DNA of 64,000 nucleotides from Streptomyces griseoviridis (GCA_014649155.1 BMSM01000005.1:1-64000), one strand, 5' to 3'; counted from the stretch's first letter, positions 35,183-43,766 are shown. Notes: generated by a model not told the origin, from the letters alone. Program-made: numbers and translations.

Positions 35183-35626
35183 TCAGTGCCCGGCCGGGTG
35201 GTCGGGTGTGCCGAGGGTGACCGGGCCCACCGACCCCGCCTGGATCACCGGGCCGTGCTGCACGCCGCCGCTGATCGTGTTGCGGACCTCGGTGACGGGC
35301 GGGCCGTCCGGGCCGGGGAGGATCTCGGCCAGCACCGCCCGGAGTTCGGCCGCCGCGGCCGGGTCCGCCAGCAGGGCGCGCCGCAGGCGGGTGCGCCACT
35401 CGGCCCGCACGTCGGAGGCCGTCTGCTCGTCGCCGGAGTCCAGCGCCGCCATCAGCTCGCCCCGCGAGGTCTCCAGCTCCCGGGCGACCGCGTCCTCCTG
35501 CGCCTCGCCACGGCGCGCGAAGAACGCGACGACGCGGTCACGTGCGCGGGCCCAGGAATCGGTGGCCATCTGCTGCACGACCGCCGTGGCACCTGCTGTG
35601 GCGAGCGCCACCAACTCCGCGTCCAC
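35183..35626 (-). CDS. Small helical protein with C-terminal amyloid-signalling-like motif
   Basis: The 147-residue protein has an N-terminal all-helical region of about 100 residues, starting with a hydrophobic helix (ELVALATAGATAVVQQMA) and followed by amphipathic helices. A Pro/Gly hinge and the C-terminal motif NTISGGVQHGPVIQAGSVG (116-134) come next. That motif resembles the RHIM-like bacterial amyloid signalling sequences (BASS type) seen in actinobacterial NLR proteins and in their effectors, which have a helical, membrane-active Bell-like domain. GTG start after AAGGGGG. The architecture fits a cell-death effector, but this is pattern recognition, not proof. Confidence 0.65.
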   Translation of the reverse strand: MDAELVALATAGATAVVQQMATDSWARARDRVVAFFARRGEAQEDAVARELETSRGELMAALDSGDEQTASDVRAEWRTRLRRALLADPAAAAELRAVLAEILPGPDGPPVTEVRNTISGGVQHGPVIQAGSVGPVTLGTPDHPAGH

Positions 35627-35685
35627 CGGGCCCCCTTCACCGTAGGCGTCGTTCCCACGGTACCCGGGGGCCGCCTGCCGCGCCC

Positions 35686-36110
35686 CTACCCGTCGGTGGG
35701 GGCCGGGAACGCGCCGGTCTCGACGGCGAGGCGGCGCATGCCCTCGCCCGCCGCCGACCCGGTGGTGATCCCGGAGCGCCAGGTCTCATGAGGGGCCGGT
35801 TCCTGGATCACCCGGGTCAACTCCACATGACCGCCGGGCAGGTGCTGCGCCGAAAGGGACAGCTCGTAGCCGAGGGAGTGCCAGGTGCGGACACCCTCCC
35901 GGCCCCGGAAGTCGTCGGCGAGCGAGGCGAGGAAGGCGTCGGGACCGGCTCCGGCCAGGTCTCCACGGACGTCTCGGCACTCCCCCAGGGGCCGCGGGCA
36001 CCGGCGGGGAAGCGGAGCGTGGGCTCGCCCGCGAACGGGCGGACCGGCGCAGAGAAGGAGAGACGGGGCCCAGCCGGAGCACCGGCCGGCCGCAGGCGTC
36101 GCGGTCGATC
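35686..36110 (-). pseudogene. Frameshifted gene, DUF6228-like
   Basis: The C-terminal part, read from about 35960 to the TAG at 35686, is clearly protein-like: DAFLASLADDFRGREGVRTW, then LSAQHLPGGHVELTRVIQEP and ETWRSGITTGSAAGEGMRRL. The N-terminal part continues in a different frame (PFAGEPTLRFPAGARGPWGS, AETSVETW), and a third frame holds VIDRDACGRPVLRLGPV near 36100. At least one frameshift lies around 35955-35965. I associate the sequence with the small Streptomyces family DUF6228, from memory. The 5' end abuts the 23-bp tandem repeats. Confidence 0.6.
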
Positions 36111-36175
36111 ACGGGCAAAGGATGAGGACGAACACGGGCAAAGGATGAGGACGATCACGGGCAAAGGATGAGGAC
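36107..36175. repeat. Three tandem copies of a 23-bp repeat
   Basis: Units start at 36107, 36130 and 36153. Each reads GA(T/A)CACGGGCAAAGGATGAG plus GAC; copies 1 and 3 are identical and copy 2 differs at one base. As 23 is not a multiple of three, each unit changes the reading frame of the decayed gene whose 5' end overlaps it. Confidence 0.95.
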
Positions 36176-36210
36176 GGAGAGTCCGGCCGGACGGCCGGCC
36201 AGGTCACCCC

Positions 36211-36263
36211 GTGCCGGGTGCCGCCCCGCCGTCCCCCCCTGTGCCGGGCGCCGCCCCGCCGTC
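36211..36263. repeat. Two near-identical 23-bp direct repeats 30 bp apart, at the end of the SpoIIE gene
   Basis: GTGCCGGGTGCCGCCCCGCC at 36211 and GTGCCGGGCGCCGCCCCGCC at 36241, both followed by GTC, differ at one position. The second copy runs into the stop codon (36262-36264) of the PAS/SpoIIE gene, suggesting a local duplication of its 3' edge. Confidence 0.85.
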
Positions 36264-37767
36264 ACTCCGTTCGCAGGGTGCACCACACCGTCCTGCCCGA
36301 CGGGTGGGGGCGGACGCCCCAGCGGGCGGCCAGGGTCTCGACCAGGAGGAGGCCGCGTCCGCACTCCTCGTGCGGGTCGGTGGGGCGGGGCCGCGGGCGG
36401 GGGGTGCCGTGGCCGGTGACCTCCACGCCCAGTTCCCGGGCGCCCCGCCGGACCCGCAGGGTGAGCGGGCCCCGCGCGTGGTGGACCGCGTTGGTCAGCA
36501 GTTCCGACGCGAGCAGCAGGGCGGTGTCGGCCTGCGCGGACAGCCGCCACCGGTCGAGGTGCCGGCCGACGAACTCCCGCCCGGCCGGCACCGAGCGGGG
36601 CTCGGCCGCCAGCTCCGTCTCCGCGGTGTCCAGCGGTCCGGCCGGGAAGCCGATCAGCAGCAGCGTGACGTCGTCGGCGCAGGTGGTGCTGTCCGGCAGC
36701 AGCGCTTCCAGGACCCGGTCGGCGGCGGTCTCCAGATCGGCGCCGGCGGCGAAGGAGGCGCCCAGGGTGGCCGACAGCAGGGCGAGCTGCTCGTCGAGGT
36801 CGCTCGCGGCGGTCTCCACCAGCCCGTCGGTGTACAGCACCAGCGTCGAACCGGCCGGCAGCGGCAGCCGGACCTGCCGGTGCGCCGTGCCGGCCACCCC
36901 CAGCGGCACGCTGATCGGCACCGGCAGCGGTGCGACCGTCGCGTCCGGGCCGACCAGCAGCACCGGCAGATGGCCCGCCGAGCACGCCGTCACCTCGCCG
37001 ACGCCCAGATCGGCCTCCAGATAGACGCAGGTGACGAACTGCTCGGGCAGGGTGTGGGTGAACACGTCCAGGGACCTCATCAGTTCGCCCGGCTCCAGCC
37101 CCGCCAGAGCCAGCGCACGGGCCGCCGAGCGCATCTGTCCCATCACGACGGCGGCGTCCAGCCCGCGGCCCATGACGTCCCCGACGAACACGCCGACCCG
37201 TCCCGCGCCCAGATCGATCACGTCCAGCCAGTCACCGCCCACCCCCTGTCCCAGCAGGGACGGCAGATAGCGGCTGGCGGCCGGTACCCCCGGCACCGGC
37301 TCGGAGGTGCCCATCAGGTGCAGCGCCAGGGCGATGTGCCGCTGCTGGGCGATCAGTCCGGCCAGCTCCGCCTCCGCCCGCTTGCGGTCGGTGATGTCCC
37401 GGGCGACGGAACACGCCCCGGCGACGGAACCGTCGTCGGCGCGGATCGGCCACAGGGTGACGTCGACGTCGAGGACCCGGCCGTCGCAGGCGGTGCGCTG
37501 CGTCTCGTAGTGCTCGATGCGCTCGCCGCGGCCGACGCGCTCCAGCAGTTCGGCCTCCTCGTCCTTCAGGCCGGGCGGGACCAGCATGCCGATGTGCCGG
37601 CCGAGGGCCTCCTCGGGGGCGTAGCCGTAGAGCCGCTGCGCGGCGGTGTTCCAGAAGGTGATCTCGCCGTCCAGGGTCTTGATCAGGATGGCGTCCTGGG
37701 ACGACTCCACGAGCTTGCGGAACAGCCGTTCCCCGTGCGTGTCGGCCTGCACGGCCCCTGCTGACAT
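36262..37767 (-). CDS. PAS-SpoIIE phosphatase-HATPase regulator (RsbU/RsbW-like fusion)
   Basis: A sensor-type anti-sigma-factor network protein of 501 residues. Domains in order: PAS (about 10-130, DAILIKTLDGEITFWNTAAQ, then VARDITDRKRAEAEL), PP2C-like SpoIIE phosphatase (about 165-355, GVGGDWLDVIDLGAGRVGVF, VGDVMGRGLDAAVVMGQMR, LVLYTDGLVE) and a C-terminal GHKL kinase-like ATPase (about 385-500, ASELLTNAVHHARGPL, GRGLLLVETLAARWG). The ATG at 37767 follows GAGG and is preferred to upstream frames. Such fusions dephosphorylate anti-anti-sigma factors and may also bind a sigma factor; the partners are not in this window. Confidence 0.93.
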   Translation of the reverse strand: MSAGAVQADTHGERLFRKLVESSQDAILIKTLDGEITFWNTAAQRLYGYAPEEALGRHIGMLVPPGLKDEEAELLERVGRGERIEHYETQRTACDGRVLDVDVTLWPIRADDGSVAGACSVARDITDRKRAEAELAGLIAQQRHIALALHLMGTSEPVPGVPAASRYLPSLLGQGVGGDWLDVIDLGAGRVGVFVGDVMGRGLDAAVVMGQMRSAARALALAGLEPGELMRSLDVFTHTLPEQFVTCVYLEADLGVGEVTACSAGHLPVLLVGPDATVAPLPVPISVPLGVAGTAHRQVRLPLPAGSTLVLYTDGLVETAASDLDEQLALLSATLGASFAAGADLETAADRVLEALLPDSTTCADDVTLLLIGFPAGPLDTAETELAAEPRSVPAGREFVGRHLDRWRLSAQADTALLLASELLTNAVHHARGPLTLRVRRGARELGVEVTGHGTPRPRPRPTDPHEECGRGLLLVETLAARWGVRPHPSGRTVWCTLRTE

Positions 37768-37939
37768 GGTGCGCCTCATTCGATGTGCTGGGTCGACCGG
37801 CGTCGATCGACGGCGCACAGTGCAGCACAACGGACGCCGGGCCGAAGGGGTTCGGCCGTTCTTCGGCGTTTCCGGGAAGGTATTGACCGTCTTCGAAGCG
37901 CGTTCTGTCCGACGCGGGGAAGGGGTGTGACGGGCCGGC

Positions 37940-39235
37940 TCAGCGGGCCAGCTCCCGGTGGGCGGTCTCCGGCAGCCGCAGGTACACCAGCGAGGAGACC
38001 AGGCACAGGACGGCGACGTACCACGGGAAGATCCCGGGACGCCCCAGCTCCTCGAAGAGCGTGCCGACGTACGGGGCGGTGCCGCCGAACAGGGCGACGG
38101 TGAGCGAGTAGGGGAAGCCGATGCCGGCCGCGCGCACCCGCGGCGGGAAGATCTCCGCGTTGACGGCCGCGCTGATCGAGGTGAAGCCGGTCAGCAGCAG
38201 CATGCCCGCGCACTGGACGAGGAGGAGCACGGCGAAGGAGTCGCGCAGCGCGTGCAGCAGCGGCACGCTCAGCAGCGCGGACCCGAGGCCGAAGAAGAGC
38301 AGCGGGGGACGGCGTCCGAAGCGGTCGGAGAGCAGCCCGCCGACCGGCTGGAGCAGGGCGAAGAAGGCCAGCGAGACCGTCCCCGCGAGCAGCGCGTCGG
38401 ACTTGGCGACGCCCGCGGTGAGTTCGGCGTACGTCGGCAGGTACGAGGTCCAGGTGTAGTAGGCGAGGGTGCCGCCCGCCGTGATGCCGCCGATGAGCAG
38501 GGACTCGCGCGGATGCCGGCGCAGCGCCTCGAACAGGCCGGGGCGCGGCGCCCGCGCCTGCTCCGCGCTGCGGGTCTCCTCCGCGCCCCGCCGGATCCAG
38601 AACCCGGCCAGGCTGAGCACCGCCCCCAGCACGAACGGCACCCGCCAGCCCCAGCTGTCCATCCGGTCCTCGGCGAGGGTGTTCACCAGCAGCGCCGCGA
38701 CGCCGGAGGCGAGGAGCTGGCCGAGGGTGGTGGAGACGTACTGGAAGCTGGAGAACAGGCCCCGGCGGCCGGGCCCCGCCGACTCCACCAGGAAGGTCGT
38801 CGACGCCGCGAACTCGCCACCCACCGACAGGCCCTGGAGCAGCCGCGCCAGGACCAGCACCACCGGGGCCAGCAGACCGGCCGCCGCGTACGTCGGGGTC
38901 AGCCCGACCAGCAGGCTGCTGCCGCCCATCAGCAGGATGGTGACCGTCAGCGCCGACCGGCGCCCCCGCCGGTCGGCCACCGCGCCCATCAGCAGCCCGC
39001 CGACCGGCCGCATGAAGAAGCCCACCGCGAACACCGCGAACGTCGACAGCAGCGGCACCAGCGAACTGTCCGCGCTCTTCGGGAAGACCTGGCCGGCGAT
39101 GTAGGTGGCCAGGAAGGTGTACGCGTACCAGTCGTACCACTCCACCGCGTTGCCCACGGAGGCGGCGAGGAGCTGGCGCAGCGGCCGGCGGGTCGGCGGG
39201 GGGACCGGATGCATGCCTGTCATGATCGCGACCAT
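37940..39235 (-). CDS. MHS-family MFS transporter
   Basis: Proton-coupled importer of an organic acid or similar metabolite. The 431-residue protein has 12 predicted membrane segments. It shows the MHS-type hallmarks ASVGNAVEWYDWYAYTFLATY at the N-terminus, the DRRGRRSAL cytosolic loop between helices 2 and 3, LARLLQGLSVGGEFAAST, and the SDRFGRRPPLL loop in the second half. Several ATGs compete (39235, 39223, 39214); the longest is given. Substrates of relatives include alpha-ketoglutarate, citrate and aromatic acids. It is divergent from the phospholipase gene. Specificity unknown. Confidence 0.88.
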   Translation of the reverse strand: MVAIMTGMHPVPPPTRRPLRQLLAASVGNAVEWYDWYAYTFLATYIAGQVFPKSADSSLVPLLSTFAVFAVGFFMRPVGGLLMGAVADRRGRRSALTVTILLMGGSSLLVGLTPTYAAAGLLAPVVLVLARLLQGLSVGGEFAASTTFLVESAGPGRRGLFSSFQYVSTTLGQLLASGVAALLVNTLAEDRMDSWGWRVPFVLGAVLSLAGFWIRRGAEETRSAEQARAPRPGLFEALRRHPRESLLIGGITAGGTLAYYTWTSYLPTYAELTAGVAKSDALLAGTVSLAFFALLQPVGGLLSDRFGRRPPLLFFGLGSALLSVPLLHALRDSFAVLLLVQCAGMLLLTGFTSISAAVNAEIFPPRVRAAGIGFPYSLTVALFGGTAPYVGTLFEELGRPGIFPWYVAVLCLVSSLVYLRLPETAHRELAR

Positions 39236-39397
39236 CCCCGCCGGGCGGGCCCCTCACACCCCCCGTACCGGCGACCTTCACATGAACGCCATCCGCCCCT
39301 TCCCGCCCGTTGGGTGCCCCTGGAACACTCCTTGCGCGCGCGGCCCGTCACCACCCGGCCGCCTCACCACCCCCGAGGCGAGAGGCTCACCACCCCC

Positions 39398-41452
39398 ATG
39401 CCCGAAGTAAACCGGCGCCGGTTCCTCCAGATCGCGGGCGCCACGTCGGCGTTCAGCGCGCTCTCCGCGAGCATCCAGCGGGCCGCCGCACTGCCGGCCA
39501 ACCACCGCACCGGATCGATCGAGGACGTCGAGCACATCGTCGTCCTCATGCAGGAGAACCGTTCCTTCGACCACTACTTCGGCAGCCTGCGCGGCGTCCG
39601 CGGCTTCGGCGACCCGCACCCGGTCACCCTCGACAGCGGCAAGTCGGTCTGGCACCAGACCAGGGCCGACGGCACCGAGGTGCTGCCCTTCCGCCCGGAC
39701 GCCGACGACCTCGGCATGCAGTTCCTGGAGGGCCTGCCGCACAGCTGGCCGGACGGCCAGCAGGCGTACCACGGCGGCAAGTACGACCGTTGGGTGCCCG
39801 CCAAGGGCACGACCACGATGGCGTACCTGACCCGCGAGGACATCCCCTTCCACTACGCCCTCGCCGACGCCTTCACCGTCTGCGACGCCTACCACTGCTC
39901 GTTCATCGGCTCCACCGACCCCAACCGCTACTACATGTGGTCGGGCCACACCGGCAACGACGGCAAGGGCGGCGGCCCGGTCCTCGGCAACGACGAACTC
40001 GGCTACGACTGGACGACGTACCCCGAGCGCCTCGAAGCGGCCGGGATCTCCTGGAAGGTCTACCAGGACATCGGCGACGGCCTGGACGCCCAGGGCTCCT
40101 GGGGCTGGATCTCCGACGCCTACCGCGGCAACTACGGCGACAACTCCCTGCTGTACTTCAACAAGTACCGCGACGCCAAGCCCGGCGACCCGCTGTACGA
40201 CAAGGCCCGCACCGGCACCGACGCCAAGAACGGCGACGGCTACTTCGACCGGCTGCGCGCCGACGTCAAGGCCGGCCGGCTCCCGCAGATCTCCTGGATC
40301 GCCGCCCCCGAGGCGTTCTCCGAGCACTCCAACTGGCCGTCGAACTACGGCGCCTGGTACATCGCCCAGGTCCTGGACGCGCTCACCGCCAACCCCGAGG
40401 TGTGGGCCAGGACCGCGCTGTTCATCACCTACGACGAGAATGACGGGTTCTTCGACCACCTGGTGCCGCCGCTGCCGCCGGAGTCGGACGCGCGGGGCCG
40501 CTCCACCGTCGACGTGTCACCGGACGTCTTCCCGGGCAGCACGCGCTACACCGCGGGCCACTACGGCCTCGGCCCGCGCGTCCCGATGCTGGTCGTCTCC
40601 CCCTGGAGCAAGGGCGGGTACGTCTGCTCGGAGACCTTCGACCACACCTCGATCCTGCGCTTCATGGAGCGCCGCTTCGGCGTGCGCGAACCGCAGATCT
40701 CCCCGTGGCGGCGGGCCATCTGCGGCGACCTGACCTCGGCGTTCGACTTCTCCCGCACGGACAGCCGCCCCGCCCGGCTGCCCGCCACCGACGGCTACGA
40801 GCCGCAGGACCGCGAGCGCCATCCCGACTACCGCCCCACGCCCCCGGCCGAGCCCGGCATGCCGCGACAGGAGCGCGGCGTGCGCCCCGCCCGCCCGCTG
40901 CGGTACGCCCCGCTGGTGGACGCCTCGGCGGACCCGGTGGCCGGGACCCTCGCGCTGACCTTCGCCTCGGGCCCCGGGGCCGGCGCCGCCTTCCTGGTCA
41001 CCTCCGGCAACCGCGCGGACGGCCCCTGGACGTACACCACCGAGGCCGGCAAGCGGATCTCCGACACCTGGAACGCGGCGTACTCCGGCGGTTCCCACGA
41101 CCTCACCGTGCACGGCCCCAACGGCTTCCTGCGGGTCTTCCGGGGGCGGGCCGGCGCCACCGGGCCCGAGGTCACCGCCCGCCACGTCCGCGACGACATC
41201 GAGCTGACCCTGACCAACCGGAGCAACGGCGCGGTCCGGCTGAGGCTGGCCAACGCCTACGGCGGCCGGGACCGGACCCTCACCGTGCGCCCCGGCGCCA
41301 CCGTCCGGCACACCGTCGACCTGGCCGGCAGCCGCCGCTGGTACGACCTGACGGTCACCTCGGACTCCGACCCGGCGTTCCTGCGCCGCTTCGCGGGACA
41401 CGTGGAGAACGGCCGACCGGGCGTGAGCGACCCGGCGCTCGGCGGCGCCTAG
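39398..41452 (+). CDS. Tat-exported phospholipase C (phosphocholine-type, PlcN-like)
   Basis: Extracellular phosphoesterase that releases phosphocholine or similar heads from phospholipids. The 684-residue precursor starts with a twin-arginine signal (NRRRFLQIAGATSAF) and continues with the metal-site HIVVLMQENRSFDHYFGSLR, CSFIGSTDPNRYYMWSGH and TYDENDGFFDHLVPP of the phosphoesterase/acid phosphatase A superfamily. Two C-terminal beta domains (from about 500) match DUF756-type repeats of non-haemolytic PLCs. ATG 39398 is preceded at a distance by GAGAGG. The stop codon abuts an inverted-repeat element. Confidence 0.93.
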   Translation: MPEVNRRRFLQIAGATSAFSALSASIQRAAALPANHRTGSIEDVEHIVVLMQENRSFDHYFGSLRGVRGFGDPHPVTLDSGKSVWHQTRADGTEVLPFRPDADDLGMQFLEGLPHSWPDGQQAYHGGKYDRWVPAKGTTTMAYLTREDIPFHYALADAFTVCDAYHCSFIGSTDPNRYYMWSGHTGNDGKGGGPVLGNDELGYDWTTYPERLEAAGISWKVYQDIGDGLDAQGSWGWISDAYRGNYGDNSLLYFNKYRDAKPGDPLYDKARTGTDAKNGDGYFDRLRADVKAGRLPQISWIAAPEAFSEHSNWPSNYGAWYIAQVLDALTANPEVWARTALFITYDENDGFFDHLVPPLPPESDARGRSTVDVSPDVFPGSTRYTAGHYGLGPRVPMLVVSPWSKGGYVCSETFDHTSILRFMERRFGVREPQISPWRRAICGDLTSAFDFSRTDSRPARLPATDGYEPQDRERHPDYRPTPPAEPGMPRQERGVRPARPLRYAPLVDASADPVAGTLALTFASGPGAGAAFLVTSGNRADGPWTYTTEAGKRISDTWNAAYSGGSHDLTVHGPNGFLRVFRGRAGATGPEVTARHVRDDIELTLTNRSNGAVRLRLANAYGGRDRTLTVRPGATVRHTVDLAGSRRWYDLTVTSDSDPAFLRRFAGHVENGRPGVSDPALGGA

Positions 41453-41639
41453 AGGGCCTGTCGTTCGGATCACGCCGCGGACGCGGGGCCTGGCACGCGC
41501 ACCTGCCGCGTTGTCGTCACTCGCTGACGCTCCGCGCCGACTCCCTCCTCCGCCTCGCATCCGCACGCACCAGGCCCCGCTCACCGGCGCGAGGAAGGCG
41601 CAGCCGATTCCCCGCGACCTGATCCGAACGACAGGCCCT
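41453..41639. mobile_element. 187-bp MITE-like element, copy A
   Basis: The ends are perfect 20-bp inverted repeats: AGGGCCTGTCGTTCGGATCA (41453-41472) and its exact complement (41620-41639). It encodes no transposase. Inside, GGGGCCTGG and CCAGGCCCC form a second nested inverted pair. TA is present just outside the left end (41450-41451) and overlaps the right end (41639-41640), possibly a target duplication. It lies between the convergent phospholipase and DMT genes and closely resembles 55845-56032. Confidence 0.85.
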
Positions 41640-41659
41640 AACGGACGGCCGCCGGAGCG

Positions 41660-42667
41660 TCAGAGCGGCGTGAGGTGCCCCGGGCCCAGGGGCCGTGACT
41701 CCTGCGGCCGGGGACCCGGCACGGTGACGGAACCCGGCACGGTGACCGGGGCGGGGCCGGTCACGGCGGGCGGCGGGGCGGCCGGGCCCACCGGGCGGGA
41801 CCCGGCGGGCCCGGTCCCGGACGCCGCGGTCCCGGACGCCGCGGGGCCGCCCGGCGGCACCCGGGTCAGGACCAGGACGCCCCACGCGGCCAGCGCCCCG
41901 CCGGCCACGGCAAGGAGCACCCCGGCCGGGCCGCCCCGCAGGCGTTCGCCGAGCAGGGCCACGCCGATCACCGCGGCGGCCACCGGATTGGCCAGGGTCA
42001 CCACCGCCAGCGGCGCGCCCAGCCCGCCCCGGTACGCCGTCTGCGACAGCAGCAGTCCGCCGGCCGCGAACGCCGCCACCAGCACCGCCACCCCGATCAC
42101 CTGCGCACTGAGCAGCGGGCCGGTGCGGTCGGTGGCGGCCACCGTGACGGTCTGGGTGAGCGCCGAGGCGACCCCCGAGGCGACGCCGGACGCGCTCGCG
42201 TGCCGCAGACCGGGCCGCGCGCCCGGCCGGGCCAGCGCGCCGATCAGCACCGCCGTGACGCCCGCCACGGCCAGCGCCTCCGGCGTGCTCAGCACGTCGT
42301 CGGGGGCCGGTCCGGACGCCGTGACCAGCAGCGCGCCGAGCCCCAGCAGGGTCAGCGCGGTGCCCCGCCACTCCGCCGCCCCGACCCGCCGGCCCGCCAG
42401 CCGCGCCCCCATCGGCACGGCCGCCACCAGGGTGAGCGCGCCCAGCGGCTGGACCAGGGTGAGCGGGCCGTACTTCAGCGCCCCGACGTGCAGCAGCGCG
42501 GCCGACGCGTTCAGCGCCACCGACCACCACCACGCCCCGCTGCCGAGCATGCCCAGCACGCCCGTGCCGGGGCGACGGGCCGCCAGCCGCTCCTGGGCGA
42601 CGGCCGCGGCGGCGTAGGCGACGGCGGAGACCAGCGACAGGACGACGGCGACCAGGGCGGCGCTCAC
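41660..42667 (-). CDS. DMT-superfamily membrane protein (EamA-like)
   Basis: The 335-residue membrane protein has about ten hydrophobic segments from the start (AALVAVVLSLVSAVAYAAAA) to VLLAVAGGALAAWGVLVLTR. Features typical of drug/metabolite exporters are the repeated GxLxxxxALxYGPLTLVQPLG half in the first part and TLANPVAAAVIGVALLGERL in the second. A Pro/Gly-rich cytosolic tail of about 55 residues follows. GTG 42667 overlaps the stop of the PAP2 gene (GTGA), so the two are co-translated and share the promoter facing the 16-bp repeat array. Substrate unknown. Confidence 0.85.
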   Translation of the reverse strand: MSAALVAVVLSLVSAVAYAAAAVAQERLAARRPGTGVLGMLGSGAWWWSVALNASAALLHVGALKYGPLTLVQPLGALTLVAAVPMGARLAGRRVGAAEWRGTALTLLGLGALLVTASGPAPDDVLSTPEALAVAGVTAVLIGALARPGARPGLRHASASGVASGVASALTQTVTVAATDRTGPLLSAQVIGVAVLVAAFAAGGLLLSQTAYRGGLGAPLAVVTLANPVAAAVIGVALLGERLRGGPAGVLLAVAGGALAAWGVLVLTRVPPGGPAASGTAASGTGPAGSRPVGPAAPPPAVTGPAPVTVPGSVTVPGPRPQESRPLGPGHLTPL

Positions 42668-43473
42668 CGGCCCGCCCCCACCAGGCGGTGCCGGTCGGCG
42701 GGCCGCGCGACGGGCCGGGGCCGGGTGGGGCCGCCGGTGGTCCGCGCGGGCCGGTGGCGCGGCAGCCGGAGCACCGCGAGCGCCGCTCCCAGCAGGGTCG
42801 TCGCCACGATCACGTCCAGCCAGTAGTGGTTGGCGGTGCCCACGATCACCAGCAGCGTCAGCAGCGGGTGCAGCAGCCACAGCCACCGCCAGCGGGAGCG
42901 GGTGGCGACGATCAGGCCGACCGCCACCATCAGGGCCCACCCGAAGTGCAGCGACGGCATCGCCGCGAACTGGTTCGACAGCGCGTCGGTGCGCGGCGGC
43001 CCGTACACCGACGGGCCGTAGAGCCGGCCCGTGTCCACCAGACCGGTCGCGGCCAGCATCCGGGGCGGGGCCAGCGGGAAGGCCAGGTGCAGCACCAGCG
43101 CCGCGCCGGTCACCGCGGCCAGCACCCGGCGGGCCCACACGTAGTGCCCCGGCCGGCGCAGGTAGAGCCAGACCAGGAAGGCGGCGGTGGCCGGGAAGTG
43201 GACGGTGGCGTAGTAGGTGTTCGCCACGTGCACGAGGGTGTCGCCGTGCAGCAGCAGTGACTGCACCCCGCCCTCGCCGGGCAGGTGCAGCCACCGTTCC
43301 AGGTCCCACACGTGGCGCGCGTTGCGGAACGCCTCGCCGGTGTGGCCGCTCGCCAGTCGCCGGCCGAACTTGTAGACGAGGAAGAGCCCTGCCACGAGCA
43401 GGAGCTCACGGACCAGCGGCGGCCTGGCCGGTGCGTCCGGCTCCGCTTCTGCAGGCTCGGTGCGGGCGTTCAT
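42664..43473 (-). CDS. PAP2-family membrane phosphatase / inositol-phosphotransferase-like
   Basis: The 269-residue, six-helix membrane enzyme has an N-terminal acidic leader and motifs of the Aur1/Ipt1-like PAP2 group: VWDLERWLHLPGE, LHLAFPLAPPRML, AMPSLHFGWALMVAVG (catalytic His) and ANHYWLDVIVAT (second His and Asp). Members hydrolyse or transfer phosphate groups of lipids. The ATG at 43473 follows AAGGGG. It is the first gene of a two-gene operon with the DMT transporter, divergent from a TetR regulator across an eight-copy repeat array. Confidence 0.9.
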   Translation of the reverse strand: MNARTEPAEAEPDAPARPPLVRELLLVAGLFLVYKFGRRLASGHTGEAFRNARHVWDLERWLHLPGEGGVQSLLLHGDTLVHVANTYYATVHFPATAAFLVWLYLRRPGHYVWARRVLAAVTGAALVLHLAFPLAPPRMLAATGLVDTGRLYGPSVYGPPRTDALSNQFAAMPSLHFGWALMVAVGLIVATRSRWRWLWLLHPLLTLLVIVGTANHYWLDVIVATTLLGAALAVLRLPRHRPARTTGGPTRPRPVARPADRHRLVGAGR

Positions 43474-43554
43474 CCCCCGGCCCCTTCGCTGACGGTGGTG
43501 CGTGCGGTGTGCTGACGGAGCGAACCCCGGCGTGTCCCGGCCCGGGTGGTACGA

Positions 43555-43682
43555 GTCATCGATACGGGTTCGTTCCGATACGCCAGTGTACCGATACGAC
43601 CGGGTACCGATACGCATGGGTACCGAAACGATCAGGTATCGATACGGTCCGGTACCGGTACACTGGCGTATCGGTACACTGA
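43555..43682. repeat. Array of eight contiguous 16-bp repeats in the tetR/PAP2 divergent promoter
   Basis: Eight units of exactly 16 bp start at 43555, 43571, 43587, 43603, 43619, 43635, 43651 and 43667. The common core is GTAYCGRTAC, itself nearly or fully palindromic (for example GTATCGATAC in unit 6, GTACCGGTAC in unit 7); outer units are more degenerate. The four bases between cores vary. It sits between the PAP2/DMT operon and the TetR gene, so tandem operators for that TetR protein are the best guess. Confidence 0.93.
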
Positions 43683-43766
43683 CCTCCGGATGGTCCTGCG
43701 GCAGAAGTGAGCCATGGGGGTACGGACTTGACCGCCACGACCGGAGACGAGCGAGGAGCAGCACCG

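Noticed and set aside
41453..41639. Insertion sequence
   Set aside because: The element is 187 bp with no transposase frame on either strand, so it is at most a MITE.
43555..43682. Possible CRISPR array
   Set aside because: Units are contiguous 16-bp repeats with no unique spacers and no cas genes nearby.
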